Source of the DNA: Alloscardovia venturai
Lineage (GTDB): Bacteria; Actinomycetota; Actinomycetes; Actinomycetales; Bifidobacteriaceae
NCBI RefSeq assembly: GCF_042676605.1
Contig: NZ_JBHTHQ010000006.1
Location: forward strand, 30,828-94,827
Direction: 5' to 3'
Length of the DNA: 64,000 nucleotides
The translations under genes and the position numbers were made by a program. This document shows, one piece after another, positions 23,858 to 32,552 of this stretch (positions are counted from its first letter, which is position 1; every line of letters begins with the position of its first letter). The notes under the pieces were generated by a model. The model was not told the origin of the DNA and did not search any database. It saw only the letters and a program-made list of their open reading frames with translations.

Positions 23858-24805
23858 GTGACCGATTTCACCGTAACTGTATCCACTGATGGTTCCGCTT
23901 TGAATAACCCTAACGGCCCAATGGGTTGGGGATGGGTCGAGCATGTCAAGGAAAACCTAACGGGCAAGCCAGCGAGCGTCTCTGGGCGCGATCGTGATTG
24001 CGGTGGGGCCTCTAACGGTACAAATCAGATCGGCGAGCTTTCCGCAGTTTTACAATGTCTACGCGAGCATCCCGGGTCGTATCCACTCATTATCGAGACT
24101 GACTCCCAGTATGCCATCAATTGCTCTACAAAATGGATTTACGGCTGGAAGAAAAATGGCTGGAAGAACTCTAAAAAAGAACCAGTCAAGAATGCTGAGC
24201 TAATTAAGGCTATCGATGCTGAGATTCGCTCGCGCGAAGGCTCTGTCCAATTTAAGTGGGTCAAGGGTCACGCAGGTAATTTCTACAATGAGACTGTCGA
24301 CGATTTGTGCCGCGGGTTTGCACAGCGTGCAGGCAAGCATCAGATCGACGGATACATGCCGATCGAAGGTTGGGAAGTACTCATAAATGGACCGTACAGC
24401 GAGGGACTCATTGTACCCCACGATAAAACTGTACGACCTGACAACGCTGTACCGGGACAAGATTCGTCCTCTTCGCGTATATCTTCTGCTACCACACCTG
24501 ACTCTGGCTCTAACTCTGATTCAGCCCCTATTGCTACTGCGGCCGCTATCACTTCCGTTGCCAATCCTTCGACCTCCCAGACTACTACGCTCATCGAACA
24601 GCCACTGTTTAATGAAGACAATGCGACGATTACCGAAGAGCTCATCACTCGATTAAACATGGCAACGGAACGCTTTGACCTTGCTGCCGCGCGTCTTCAA
24701 ACGGCTAGCGAGCACATGGACCAAGCCGTAGCGAAGCTCGATGAAGCAATTCGTCGTTTTGATGATGTCAGTTGGAAGAATAATCATCAAAGCACCCTCT
24801 TTTAG
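23858..24805 (+). CDS. rnhA: Ribonuclease HI with C-terminal helical extension
   Basis: 315 aa from a GTG, about twice the length of classical RNase HI. Residues 1-160 form the nuclease: DGSALNNPNGPMGWGW (first Asp), QIGELSAV (Glu), ETDSQYAI (Asp), KNGWKNSKKEPVKNAEL and WVKGHAGNFYNETVDDLCR (last Asp), so the catalytic DEDD set is complete. It cleaves RNA in RNA-DNA hybrids. Residues about 195-245 are a Ser/Thr/Ala-rich linker. The C-terminal 60 residues form a long amphipathic helix with heptad-like spacing (FDLAAARLQTASEHMDQAVA), probably a coiled coil for self-association or partner binding. That role is inference. Confidence 0.9.
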   Translation: MTDFTVTVSTDGSALNNPNGPMGWGWVEHVKENLTGKPASVSGRDRDCGGASNGTNQIGELSAVLQCLREHPGSYPLIIETDSQYAINCSTKWIYGWKKNGWKNSKKEPVKNAELIKAIDAEIRSREGSVQFKWVKGHAGNFYNETVDDLCRGFAQRAGKHQIDGYMPIEGWEVLINGPYSEGLIVPHDKTVRPDNAVPGQDSSSSRISSATTPDSGSNSDSAPIATAAAITSVANPSTSQTTTLIEQPLFNEDNATITEELITRLNMATERFDLAAARLQTASEHMDQAVAKLDEAIRRFDDVSWKNNHQSTLF

Positions 24806-24913
24806 AGATTTCTATATGATTTCCAGCAAAACTTTTCAAGAAAACTTCTAGGTCACGCACTAGGCTTTTCTACTAGTAGGCTGTAGTAATTCAATAATTA
24901 AAGGAGGCCATAT

Positions 24914-25609
24914 ATGGCAACTCAGGATGAGCTGAAAAAGGCAGCAGGTATTGAAGCTGCAAAGCTCGTAAAAGACGGCATGACTGTAGGTCTCGGCACA
25001 GGCTCCACTGTTCGTTTCCTCGTCGATGAGCTTGGTCGTCGCGTGCAGGAAGAAGGGCTTAACTTTACCGGTGTGACCACTTCTCTGCGCACTAAGGAGC
25101 AGGCTGAAGGATATGGCATCAAAATTATCGATATCGATGATGTAGACCACATTGACGTCACCATTGACGGCGCAGATGAGGTTGATGCTCGGTTCGACGG
25201 CATTAAAGGCGGCGGAGCGGCTCTCCTCTGGGAGAAGATTGTGGCTACGAACTCCGACAAGATTGTATGGATTGTAGATGCATCAAAGGTAGTCAACGTC
25301 ATCGGTAAGTTCCCACTTCCTGTAGAAGTTATCCCATTCGGCGCAGGTCAGGTCGTCAAGAAGTTTGAAGCAAAGGGCTACAAGCCAGTTCTTCGTCTTG
25401 ACGCTCAGGGTGAGCCTGTGCGCACTGACGAGAAGAACTTCGTCGTAGACCTGCACCTCGAGAGGATTGACCATCCACAAGAGCTTGCTGCAGACCTTAT
25501 CAATACCGTGGGAGTCGTCGAGCACGGATTGTTCTTGAATATGGTCGATACCGTCATCGTTGGTGATGAAGCAGGTCCACGAGTTTTGACAAACCCACAT
25601 AAGAAGTAA
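24914..25609 (+). CDS. rpiA: Ribose-5-phosphate isomerase A
   Basis: 231 aa, normal length. It interconverts ribose 5-phosphate and ribulose 5-phosphate, which feeds the bifid shunt and nucleotide synthesis. Visible: GLGTGSTVRFLVDELG (substrate phosphate loop), DVTIDGADEVD (catalytic Asp pair), KGGGAALLWEKIVA (Lys and Glu) and the C-terminal VEHGLFLNM. AAGGAGG lies 6-7 nt before the ATG. Monocistronic, followed by a good terminator. Confidence 0.97.
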   Translation: MATQDELKKAAGIEAAKLVKDGMTVGLGTGSTVRFLVDELGRRVQEEGLNFTGVTTSLRTKEQAEGYGIKIIDIDDVDHIDVTIDGADEVDARFDGIKGGGAALLWEKIVATNSDKIVWIVDASKVVNVIGKFPLPVEVIPFGAGQVVKKFEAKGYKPVLRLDAQGEPVRTDEKNFVVDLHLERIDHPQELAADLINTVGVVEHGLFLNMVDTVIVGDEAGPRVLTNPHKK

Positions 25610-25646
25610 GCCTTCTTCTAAGCTTTCTTCACGATAAAACTATGCA

Positions 25647-25678
25647 AAGAGCCCCTCACATGAGGAGCTCTTATTTTT
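25647..25678 (+). terminator. Rho-independent terminator of rpiA
   Basis: Stem AAGAGC/GCTCTT extended by CCTC/GAGG around one mismatch, followed by ATTTTTA. It lies 40 nt after rpiA, in front of the convergent acyl-CoA synthetase. Confidence 0.8.
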
Positions 25679-25704
25679 ACTTACTTTCGTTGTTTATCGC
25701 TTTA

Positions 25705-27537
25705 CTATTTGCCACTTCGCAACACATAAATTTTAGTATCGATAAGCTGTGCATAGTGCTTGACGATGACGTTACGCTTCGCCTTTAAACTCGCAGTCAG
25801 CATGCCATTAGCTTCAGTAAAGCTTTCAGGAATGATTTCGAACTTGCGGATAGACTCTGCGCGGGAAACCTGCTGATTTGCCCTGTTTATAGCACTATCC
25901 ACTTCGGCTATGACAATAGGATTCTTTGCCGCTTCCTCGAGGTCTGTCACAGGCGCAGCACCTTGAGCTTTGAGCCACGCATTCGTATCGTTGAGGTCAA
26001 GTGTCACGAGGGCAGCGATAAATGGTCGTTTATCTCCGATGACGACGCACTGGTCGACAACTGGAGAAATCATCACGCTTGACTCGAGAATACCCGGCGA
26101 TACATTCTTTCCGCCTGCCGTGATAATGAGTTCTTTCTTGCGTCCAGTTAGATAGATGAAACCGTCTTTGTCAATATCCCCAAGGTCTCCAGTATGAAGC
26201 CAACCGTCGTGAATCTGCTGCTGGGTAAGCTCTGGATGATTGTGGTAACCTTTACACACGGCTGCACCTTTGATGCATAGCTCTCCATCGTCAGCGACAC
26301 CAAACGTTAAGCCTTCCAACGGCAAGCCGACCGAGCCAATCTTATATCCCGAAGTTGGGTTCACACACGCGGGTGCACACGTCTCTGTCATGCCGTAGCC
26401 CTCCAGCAAAGGAAGCCCCACACCGTTAAAGAAGTGCGCGATAGATGAGTCCAAAGGCGCTCCCCCAGACACCGCATAGTCTACCTGTCCGCCAAATACA
26501 TCCATGATATTCGAATAGACCACTTTTTTGAAGAATGCGTACTTTACGCGATTCCACATACTCAACTTCTGATGCGCCTGTTGGGCCATGGACCACTGGC
26601 GTGCAGTCTGGGCAGCGCTAGCAAAGAGTTTGCCAGCTATACCACTACCTGCCTTCTGCGAAGCAGCGTTAAACACCTTTTCAAATATGCGAGGCACAGC
26701 CAAGATAAACGTAGGTTTGAACGACTGAAAGTCTGCGATAATCGTTTTCATATCGCTCGAAAGACCCAATACAATGTCCGAACCAATGCTATAGAACTGC
26801 ATATAACGGGCAAAGACATGAGCCAGCGGTAAGAAAAGCAGAAGGCGAGCTCCGCCAGGACGATAGCAAATATCCATCATGGACTGTATACCCGAATTTG
26901 CCATGTACACAAAGTTTCGATGGGTAAGTTCGATGCCTTTTGGCGTCCCCGTTGAACCTGAGGTATACACGATGGTCGCCACCGCATCGCCATGAATAGA
27001 ATCTACACGAGCCTGATAAGTAGCATCCGTTATGGTCTTGCCAAGCTCAAGTAAAGTATCGATGACAGAGTACTGCGCATGCGTTTTATCGATAACGAGA
27101 ACTTCTCCGAGAGTAGGTACATCGTCGATAACAGACTCTACCTTGTCACGTTGCTCGTCGTTTTCTGCAAAAATCATGCGGATGTGAGAGTCGTTAGCGA
27201 TATTCTGCACTTGGGACGCAGAATTTGTTTGATAAATTGGTACGGTCAATGCACCGATGCTCATAATGGCAATATCGAGTGCAGTCCACTCCCAGCGTGT
27301 CTGAGACAAAATCCCGATTGCTTCCCCAGGCTGGACCCCTTTACGAATCAAGCCTTTCGCAAGACCTTTGACGAGTTCATAAAATTCGCTAGCAGTAAAT
27401 GATTTCCACTGATTGTCGGTTTTATACTCAATCAGCGACTTATCTGCCGTCCTCGATACACGGGACGTCAGAATGGATAGAACGTTCGCATCACCATCAA
27501 TAGGTTTCGACACGGGGCGCGTATACTCTTTACGCAT
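25705..27537 (-). CDS. Long-chain acyl-CoA synthetase (AMP-forming)
   Basis: 610 aa of the ANL superfamily. It activates fatty acids to acyl-CoA through an acyl-adenylate. The P-loop-like ATP motif TIVYTSGSTGTPKGIE is at about residue 193. EGYGMTETCAP, the LHTGDLGDIDKDGFIYLTGRKKE block and the C-terminal region SLKAKRNVI are also present. AAGAAGG lies 5 nt before the ATG. Membrane association is expected, but no membrane segment is visible. As a single gene without beta-oxidation partners here, it more likely feeds lipid synthesis than degradation; that is inference. Confidence 0.93.
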   Translation of the reverse strand: MRKEYTRPVSKPIDGDANVLSILTSRVSRTADKSLIEYKTDNQWKSFTASEFYELVKGLAKGLIRKGVQPGEAIGILSQTRWEWTALDIAIMSIGALTVPIYQTNSASQVQNIANDSHIRMIFAENDEQRDKVESVIDDVPTLGEVLVIDKTHAQYSVIDTLLELGKTITDATYQARVDSIHGDAVATIVYTSGSTGTPKGIELTHRNFVYMANSGIQSMMDICYRPGGARLLLFLPLAHVFARYMQFYSIGSDIVLGLSSDMKTIIADFQSFKPTFILAVPRIFEKVFNAASQKAGSGIAGKLFASAAQTARQWSMAQQAHQKLSMWNRVKYAFFKKVVYSNIMDVFGGQVDYAVSGGAPLDSSIAHFFNGVGLPLLEGYGMTETCAPACVNPTSGYKIGSVGLPLEGLTFGVADDGELCIKGAAVCKGYHNHPELTQQQIHDGWLHTGDLGDIDKDGFIYLTGRKKELIITAGGKNVSPGILESSVMISPVVDQCVVIGDKRPFIAALVTLDLNDTNAWLKAQGAAPVTDLEEAAKNPIVIAEVDSAINRANQQVSRAESIRKFEIIPESFTEANGMLTASLKAKRNVIVKHYAQLIDTKIYVLRSGK

Positions 27538-28022
27538 ATTAACCTTCTTCAGCCTTCTTTGCTTTATCTCCTCTTCTTGAGTTTATACCTGTGTGTACCT
27601 CAACGCTGATTCCGCTCTTCTATTACCCTTGCATCCCTTCAGCTTTGTGTCCCGCCTTCACAGACTCGTCACGTTTCTCAGAGAATTCTCAGGTTTCTTA
27701 CGGGATGTCTCTCAGAAATGCTTGGTTATATAAATACCAACGCAAGGAAGTAACCGCACAGGAACCTGAGTTCTGAACAAACGGAAGCTGAGCTGACTAC
27801 CTCCCCAAGAAAACTTAATCCCTTCTTCTCTTTTCTCTCTCTTCTCTTAAGTCTCAGGCGGCTCTTAGCTACCTGAGACTTTCTTCATCACGTCAAACTT
27901 CTTGTTTCAAGCCACATTCACTCAACCAAACGAAACGCAAAGGTTCCTCGACAATTGAGAACAATTACCAAGGAACCTTAAACTTCGTCTGCTATACGCC
28001 GTATGTGCAGTAAAGCCTTAAT
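27538..28022. other. 485-bp intergenic region with two inverted repeats and a polypyrimidine run
   Basis: No gene is supported. A pyrimidine-rich run occupies about 27821-27848 (plus strand). A 10-bp inverted repeat AAGTCTCAGG/CCTGAGACTT lies at 27849-27858 and 27872-27881. A second one, AAGGTTCCT/AGGAACCTT, lies at 27940-27948 and 27971-27979. The latter is placed to end the ABC importer operon on the minus strand, but its U-tract is weak. Confidence 0.5.
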
Positions 28023-28880
28023 TTACTTCACCGCACCGCGCATTACACCACCGATGACCCAACGCTGAGCGAAGATATACACGATGAGCACTGGAGCCAT
28101 CGCCATCAGGTAGCTAGAGAACGCAATTGGGTAGTTCGAGGTGAACTGGCTTTGGAACACATACTGTGCTAATGGGATGGTTTGGTTTGACTGATCTGTC
28201 AAAGTAATCAATGGCAGAAGGAAGTCATTCCACGCCCACAATGCCGTCAGGATAGCAATAGTCGCATTGATAGGTCCCATAAGCGGGAAGATAATAGTCC
28301 AGAAGATACGCCATGTGCTTGCACCGTCGATGCGAGCAGCCTCTTCCAAAGAAATCGGAATCGAACGGATGAATCCGATAGCAATGAAGAGATTCGTACC
28401 CAGGCCGAGAATAACGTAGAGGATGACCAGACCGACCTGATTGTCCAAGTGAAGCATACCCATTTGGGAAGCAATCGGAAGCATCACTACGGTAAATGGC
28501 ACGAACATCATCGCAAGGAAGAAGTAGTACAAGAAGCGGAAGAACTTCTTATCCATATTGCGAGCTACTGCATACGCTACGAAAGTATTCGTCAGCAAGG
28601 TAAACACAATAGCGAGCACTGTAATGATTGCTGAGTTCAGCGCAGCCTTTGGATAATTTACCTGGTTCCATGCGGAGGCAAAGTTACCCCAATTCCATGT
28701 GGTCGGCAGAGAGAAGTCGCCCGCAGTTTTAGGAGTCTTGAGCGCTGTCACGATGGCAAAATAGAGAGGTACGAGAACCGTCAGAGACAGAACTGCTACT
28801 ACTGCTGTAAGCCACCAATTGATGCGGTGATTCTTACGAATCTTTTCAGCCTTAACTGGCTTTGTCATTGTTTCAGCCAT
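28023..28880 (-). CDS. Carbohydrate ABC transporter permease (MalG type)
   Basis: 285 aa, six predicted membrane helices (first at about 25-48). The EAA loop, which contacts the ATPase, is EEAARIDGASTWRIFWTIIFP at about residues 180-200. The C-terminus ends in QRWVIGGVMRGAVK, typical of the CUT1 family. It starts one base after the partner permease gene, with GGAGG upstream. The operon encodes binding protein, MalF-type and MalG-type permeases but no ATPase, so a shared ATPase such as an MsmK-like protein is expected elsewhere. Sugar specificity cannot be read. Confidence 0.93.
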   Translation of the reverse strand: MAETMTKPVKAEKIRKNHRINWWLTAVVAVLSLTVLVPLYFAIVTALKTPKTAGDFSLPTTWNWGNFASAWNQVNYPKAALNSAIITVLAIVFTLLTNTFVAYAVARNMDKKFFRFLYYFFLAMMFVPFTVVMLPIASQMGMLHLDNQVGLVILYVILGLGTNLFIAIGFIRSIPISLEEAARIDGASTWRIFWTIIFPLMGPINATIAILTALWAWNDFLLPLITLTDQSNQTIPLAQYVFQSQFTSNYPIAFSSYLMAMAPVLIVYIFAQRWVIGGVMRGAVK

Positions 28881-28881
28881 T

Positions 28882-29796
28882 TTAGATTTCCTCCCTATCG
28901 CCGAAGAACTTCAGCTGGATGAATGCCAGAATTGCGAGGACAATGAAGAATGTCACAGCGTTCGCCATCTGGTAGGAGTATTCGCCGGAGCCCAAACCGT
29001 TATGGAAGATGAGGTACGACACAGTTTCCGTCTTGGAATCAGGACCGCCACCGGTCAATGCTACGACCTGATCGAAGGTGCTCAGTGCGTTCTTGAGTCC
29101 GAGCACCATGTTGATGGTGACGAACGGTCCAAGAAGTGGAAGTGTCAACTGGGTGAACTTCGTCCAGCCTGTCGCACCATCAATTTCGCCCGCTTCGTAA
29201 ATCTCGGAGTCGATAGTCTGCAGACCTGCCAAGTACAAAAGCGTTGAGTAAGCTACGCCCTGCCAGATGGAAAGGAAGACTATAGGGAACCACGCTAAGT
29301 CAGGATTTGTAATCATCGACGTAGACAGCCAGTCGATATGAAGAGCCTGTCCAAGTGCTGGAAGAGGCTCCATAAAGATGTACTTGAAAACGTAGCCGAT
29401 GACAAGCACGGAGAGAGTATATGGGATGAAGAAGATAGCGCGGAAACCATTCTTAAAAGCAATCTTGGAATCCAAAAGAACTGCCATCAAAAGACCAAAA
29501 GCATTCGTACCTAGAGTAATCACAATTGCGATAAGAATTGTGAAGAGGTAAGAATAGCCTACACGACTATCTTGGAACATCGCGATGTAATTCTTAAAAC
29601 CAATGAACTTCCATGTACCGTAACCGGTGGAATTGGTCAAAGAATAGAAAGCACCCTGAAGGAATGGCCAGTACAAGAAAAGTGCTACGAGAATTGCAGC
29701 TGGTACCGTCATCCAATAAAATGCTGGGTCGACTTTACGACGCGAGAAAGTGCTTTTCTTTGCCTTTTTCGACTTAGCCGCTGTTGCATTTACCAT
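28882..29796 (-). CDS. Carbohydrate ABC transporter permease (MalF type)
   Basis: 304 aa with six membrane helices after a Lys-rich cytoplasmic N-terminus. The EAA loop EAGEIDGATGWTKFTQLTLP is at about residues 205-224, followed by the GGPDSKTETVSYLIF segment typical of CUT1 MalF-type permeases. AAGGAG lies 6 nt before the ATG. It lies between the lipoprotein and the MalG-type gene and forms the other half of the membrane channel. Confidence 0.93.
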   Translation of the reverse strand: MVNATAAKSKKAKKSTFSRRKVDPAFYWMTVPAAILVALFLYWPFLQGAFYSLTNSTGYGTWKFIGFKNYIAMFQDSRVGYSYLFTILIAIVITLGTNAFGLLMAVLLDSKIAFKNGFRAIFFIPYTLSVLVIGYVFKYIFMEPLPALGQALHIDWLSTSMITNPDLAWFPIVFLSIWQGVAYSTLLYLAGLQTIDSEIYEAGEIDGATGWTKFTQLTLPLLGPFVTINMVLGLKNALSTFDQVVALTGGGPDSKTETVSYLIFHNGLGSGEYSYQMANAVTFFIVLAILAFIQLKFFGDREEI

Positions 29797-29810
29797 TTTC
29801 CACTCCTTCC

Positions 29811-31100
29811 TTAGTCTCTAAAGTTACGAGCCTGCACCTTGGCATACTCGGTTTGCATAGCGTTTGTAAACTGCTTGACGTTGCCAGTAGTAATCAACGT
29901 CTGCTCAAAACCAGCGATGTTGACTGATGCAGGAATGTAGTGATCGCAGAAGTCGGTCAGTTTTCCTGCCTTGTAGAAGTCCAGCACACCGTTGAGCGCA
30001 GGGTCACCGACGTAGGTGTCTTTATATGGCGAGAATGCAGACTGCTGCTTGGAGTAGTCTTTGACGTTCTTCTGCTCCATAAGGAAGTCAACGAACATGC
30101 GTGCTTCCTTGTAATGCTTGGTGTTTGCACCAATGGTAAGCATGACGTCATCGCCAGCAGTGAGCTTCTGCTCGCTTACATTGTCCGTCGCAGGCATCTG
30201 AGCAAAACGAAGGTTGGCATTCTTATTGACCAAACGAACATTTGGAATGGCATATGTACCGAGTGGAAGAATTGCCGCTTTGCCTGCTGCGAGATTCTGT
30301 GTCGCCTGCTGATATGTGATAGAAGGATTCTTCTGAGTGTAATTCTTATAGAGAGTGACAAGTTTACCGGCGACTGGCTCCCACAATTCATTGAGAGTGG
30401 TCTTACCAGCAGCAAGATCAGTGTACTTCTCTTCCGGCACGAGAGTGGAGTTCAAAGAAGATAGTGGCGCCTGCAAAGTCCATCCCTCAGCCTCGGAAGC
30501 TTCCAAAGGCGTGATGCCCTTATCCTTGAAACGCTGAAGGAGCGCGATAAACTCAGACCATGTCTTCGGTGGATTGTTTGGATCCTCACCAGCTTTCTTC
30601 CAGACATCAACGTTGATGATGTAGCCAGAAGCATTGCCCGCATAAGGGATAGCATAAAGGCGCTTCTTGGAAGCATCTTTTGTCTGAACCAAATTCTTAG
30701 CGATGCTTACCATGCCAGGATTAAGCTTGGATACAATAGGATCATCTGTAAAGTCGTGGAATACTCCAGTTTCAGCAAGCTGACCGAAGCTGATATCGCC
30801 ATTTTCTGTCAAAACATCCGGAACACGATGCTTGACAAGGCGTGTGCGCAAATCAGTTGTCGCATCTGAAGAATTATTTACGTTAATCTTGATATTTGGA
30901 TGCAACTTCTCAAATTCGCGGGCTTTTGCAGTAAACCATGTCGCTGCCTCAGCCTTGAACTGGAAGAAGTCCAAAGTAACGGTCTGAGAGGATGAGGAAC
31001 CGCATGCTGCCGCGCCCATTATCATCGCGGCAGTCGCCACAACTGCGACAGCGCGCGTGACAATTCTTCCTAATCCTCGACCATGAGATAACTTCATCAT
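29811..31100 (-). CDS. Extracellular sugar-binding lipoprotein of the ABC importer
   Basis: 429 aa. An N-terminal signal ends in the lipobox MGAAACGSSSS, with the lipidated Cys at about residue 33. The mature part is a type 1 solute-binding protein: LDFFQFKAEAATWFTAKARE, HPNIKINVNNSSDATTDLRT and a central IPYAGNASGYIINVDVWKKAG. It captures a sugar, probably an oligosaccharide, outside the cell and passes it to the two permeases downstream. GGAGGA lies 6 nt before the ATG. No regulator or glycosidase gene is adjacent, so the substrate is unknown. Confidence 0.93.
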   Translation of the reverse strand: MMKLSHGRGLGRIVTRAVAVVATAAMIMGAAACGSSSSQTVTLDFFQFKAEAATWFTAKAREFEKLHPNIKINVNNSSDATTDLRTRLVKHRVPDVLTENGDISFGQLAETGVFHDFTDDPIVSKLNPGMVSIAKNLVQTKDASKKRLYAIPYAGNASGYIINVDVWKKAGEDPNNPPKTWSEFIALLQRFKDKGITPLEASEAEGWTLQAPLSSLNSTLVPEEKYTDLAAGKTTLNELWEPVAGKLVTLYKNYTQKNPSITYQQATQNLAAGKAAILPLGTYAIPNVRLVNKNANLRFAQMPATDNVSEQKLTAGDDVMLTIGANTKHYKEARMFVDFLMEQKNVKDYSKQQSAFSPYKDTYVGDPALNGVLDFYKAGKLTDFCDHYIPASVNIAGFEQTLITTGNVKQFTNAMQTEYAKVQARNFRD

Positions 31101-31228
31101 CTCTTGTCCTCCATTCTCCGTGAGTGCTTCGTTGCCACATCCTAAATCTCGCGGTGCTACTGTGGTGCACCATCGAACCGGCTTGAGAACTCACGATAGC
31201 GACAGTGTAACGCGCCTTTTCGACGAAA

Positions 31229-31248
31229 CGCACATGTTCGCACATGTT
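31229..31248 (-). repeat. Tandem 10-bp repeat in the ABC importer promoter region
   Basis: CGCACATGTT occurs twice in direct succession (31229-31238 and 31239-31248), each copy with the palindrome ACATGT. It lies 129-148 nt upstream of the binding-protein ATG, just downstream (minus sense) of an AT-rich ATATATATTT. It may be an operator for a sugar regulator; the protein is unknown. The rest of 31101-31445 shows no gene. Confidence 0.45.
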
Positions 31249-31445
31249 TGTCTCAAATATATATTTCGTTAATAAGTAGCCACAAAAAGCAGAAGATTTG
31301 TATCATTTATACAAACACAATTTAAGGTCATCTTCGACCTGTATCGCCGCTGCCGTCGTCACTTGCTTCTTACTTGCACTCACTCTTTATGCGTATGCGC
31401 AATCACACTGCAATACGATGCGCAATATACGATGCACGACATACG

Positions 31446-31474
31446 AAAAGGAGCACACCCGAAGGTCTGCTCCT
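31446..31474 (-). terminator. Terminator downstream of the bS22 gene
   Basis: Inverted repeat AGGAGCA/TGCTCCT (31449-31455 and 31468-31474) with a 12-nt loop, followed on the minus strand by TTTTCG. It lies 20 nt after the small ribosomal gene. Confidence 0.6.
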
Positions 31475-31494
31475 CTAACGCTTATTTTTTAAGA

Positions 31495-31584
31495 CTACTT
31501 ACGCTGGTGGCGAGTCTTACGCAGCAATTTGCGATGCTTCTTCTTGCTCATACGCTTGCGGCGCTTCTTGATGACCGAACCCAT
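31495..31584 (-). CDS. Small basic ribosomal protein bS22 (AURKAIP1/COX24-domain type)
   Basis: 29 aa, extremely basic: MGSVIKKRRKRMSKKKHRK, then LLRKTRHQRK. This matches the 30-ish-residue actinobacterial 30S protein called bS22 in mycobacterial ribosome structures. GAGGAGG lies 6 nt before the ATG. The gene is monocistronic with its own terminator. Apart from its C-terminal residues, which vary among species, it looks complete. Confidence 0.9.
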   Translation of the reverse strand: MGSVIKKRRKRMSKKKHRKLLRKTRHQRK

Positions 31585-31744
31585 CAGAGCCTCCTCTAGT
31601 AAATTGACAACTTTCCCTATAGTACTACGGATTGGCGACTGGTATGGCACGCATGCCCAAAATAGTATTCAAAGGATCTATCCACAAACTTCTTCGCCTG
31701 AGTAGCGCCGCGGTACTGCTCAGGCTACTTAGCGCCTACGTACC

Positions 31745-32470
31745 CTAATACGGGAACTTCGCATAAAAATTATTAACAGCATTTGCAGGGCCTTGTGCCT
31801 GGAACACCGTCGTGCCATTCTGCCACACCACAACAGACTGCTCTGAATTACCCTCTACAGCATGTAATTCGTATGCACCAGTCTCTTTCCCGTTCACATT
31901 GACTTTACCACTCGCCTTCTTATCGCCTTTTAGTGCACTCACCAAAGAGGTGTACTGAGCATTTGCGTAATCAGCTGAAGTCCACTGGCCGAAGGTCACA
32001 GTAATGTCGGCTTTATGATCGCCATTCGTATACACGACTTGATATTCCTCAGTAGGCTCTGAAGATTCCCACGCCGTGATAGATTTCACTTCCCCACGCG
32101 CGTAAGACTCGACACTATCAGGAAGAATTTTTTCCAAATCTGTAGCATCCTGTGGCAGGGCTACCGGATCTACTGACACTACAGCTTGAGTGCCTGTAGC
32201 TACGTGCGAACCGTTATCCGCACTGTGTCGCGCCCACCCTGGCCATATAAACGCTGCAATCAACGACACGCCGATAATCACAAAAATCACAGCGATAGCA
32301 ATAGCGCGATTCCTATGGGAGAGCTTATGCTCTTCTTGTGCTTTCTCCACAGATGGAGCCCCGTTAGCCTCAGATATTTTGTGAGATTCTTGCACTCCGC
32401 TCTCATCTACCGCATTTTCACTATTAGATACTGCCATATCGAGCTTTTTCTCCTCGGTCATATTTCTCAT
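31745..32470 (-). CDS. Single-pass membrane protein of unknown function
   Basis: 241 aa (232 if the second ATG at 32443-type positions such as Met12 is used; Met4 at 32461 is also possible). An acidic, disordered cytoplasmic N-terminus (about 1-50) precedes one membrane helix (about 56-76). An extracellular domain of about 165 residues follows, with TVTFGQWTSADYANAQYTSLV and a C-terminal VVVWQNGTTVFQAQGPAN. I do not recognise the domain. The gene is divergent from the DUF975 gene, 82 bp away. The cell-surface location is inferred from topology. Confidence 0.75.
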   Translation of the reverse strand: MRNMTEEKKLDMAVSNSENAVDESGVQESHKISEANGAPSVEKAQEEHKLSHRNRAIAIAVIFVIIGVSLIAAFIWPGWARHSADNGSHVATGTQAVVSVDPVALPQDATDLEKILPDSVESYARGEVKSITAWESSEPTEEYQVVYTNGDHKADITVTFGQWTSADYANAQYTSLVSALKGDKKASGKVNVNGKETGAYELHAVEGNSEQSVVVWQNGTTVFQAQGPANAVNNFYAKFPY

Positions 32471-32552
32471 TGTGTCATGAGTTTAAGACCCTCTATGTTT
32501 CGCACAACGGGTAAGGTGTACATCACGTTAAAGTTTGAACAGAAGGGGCATT

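Noticed and set aside
31298..31492. 64-aa open frame with a hydrophobic segment
   Set aside because: It overlaps the bS22 terminator hairpin, has no Shine-Dalgarno, and matches no family; likely chance in an AT-rich gap.
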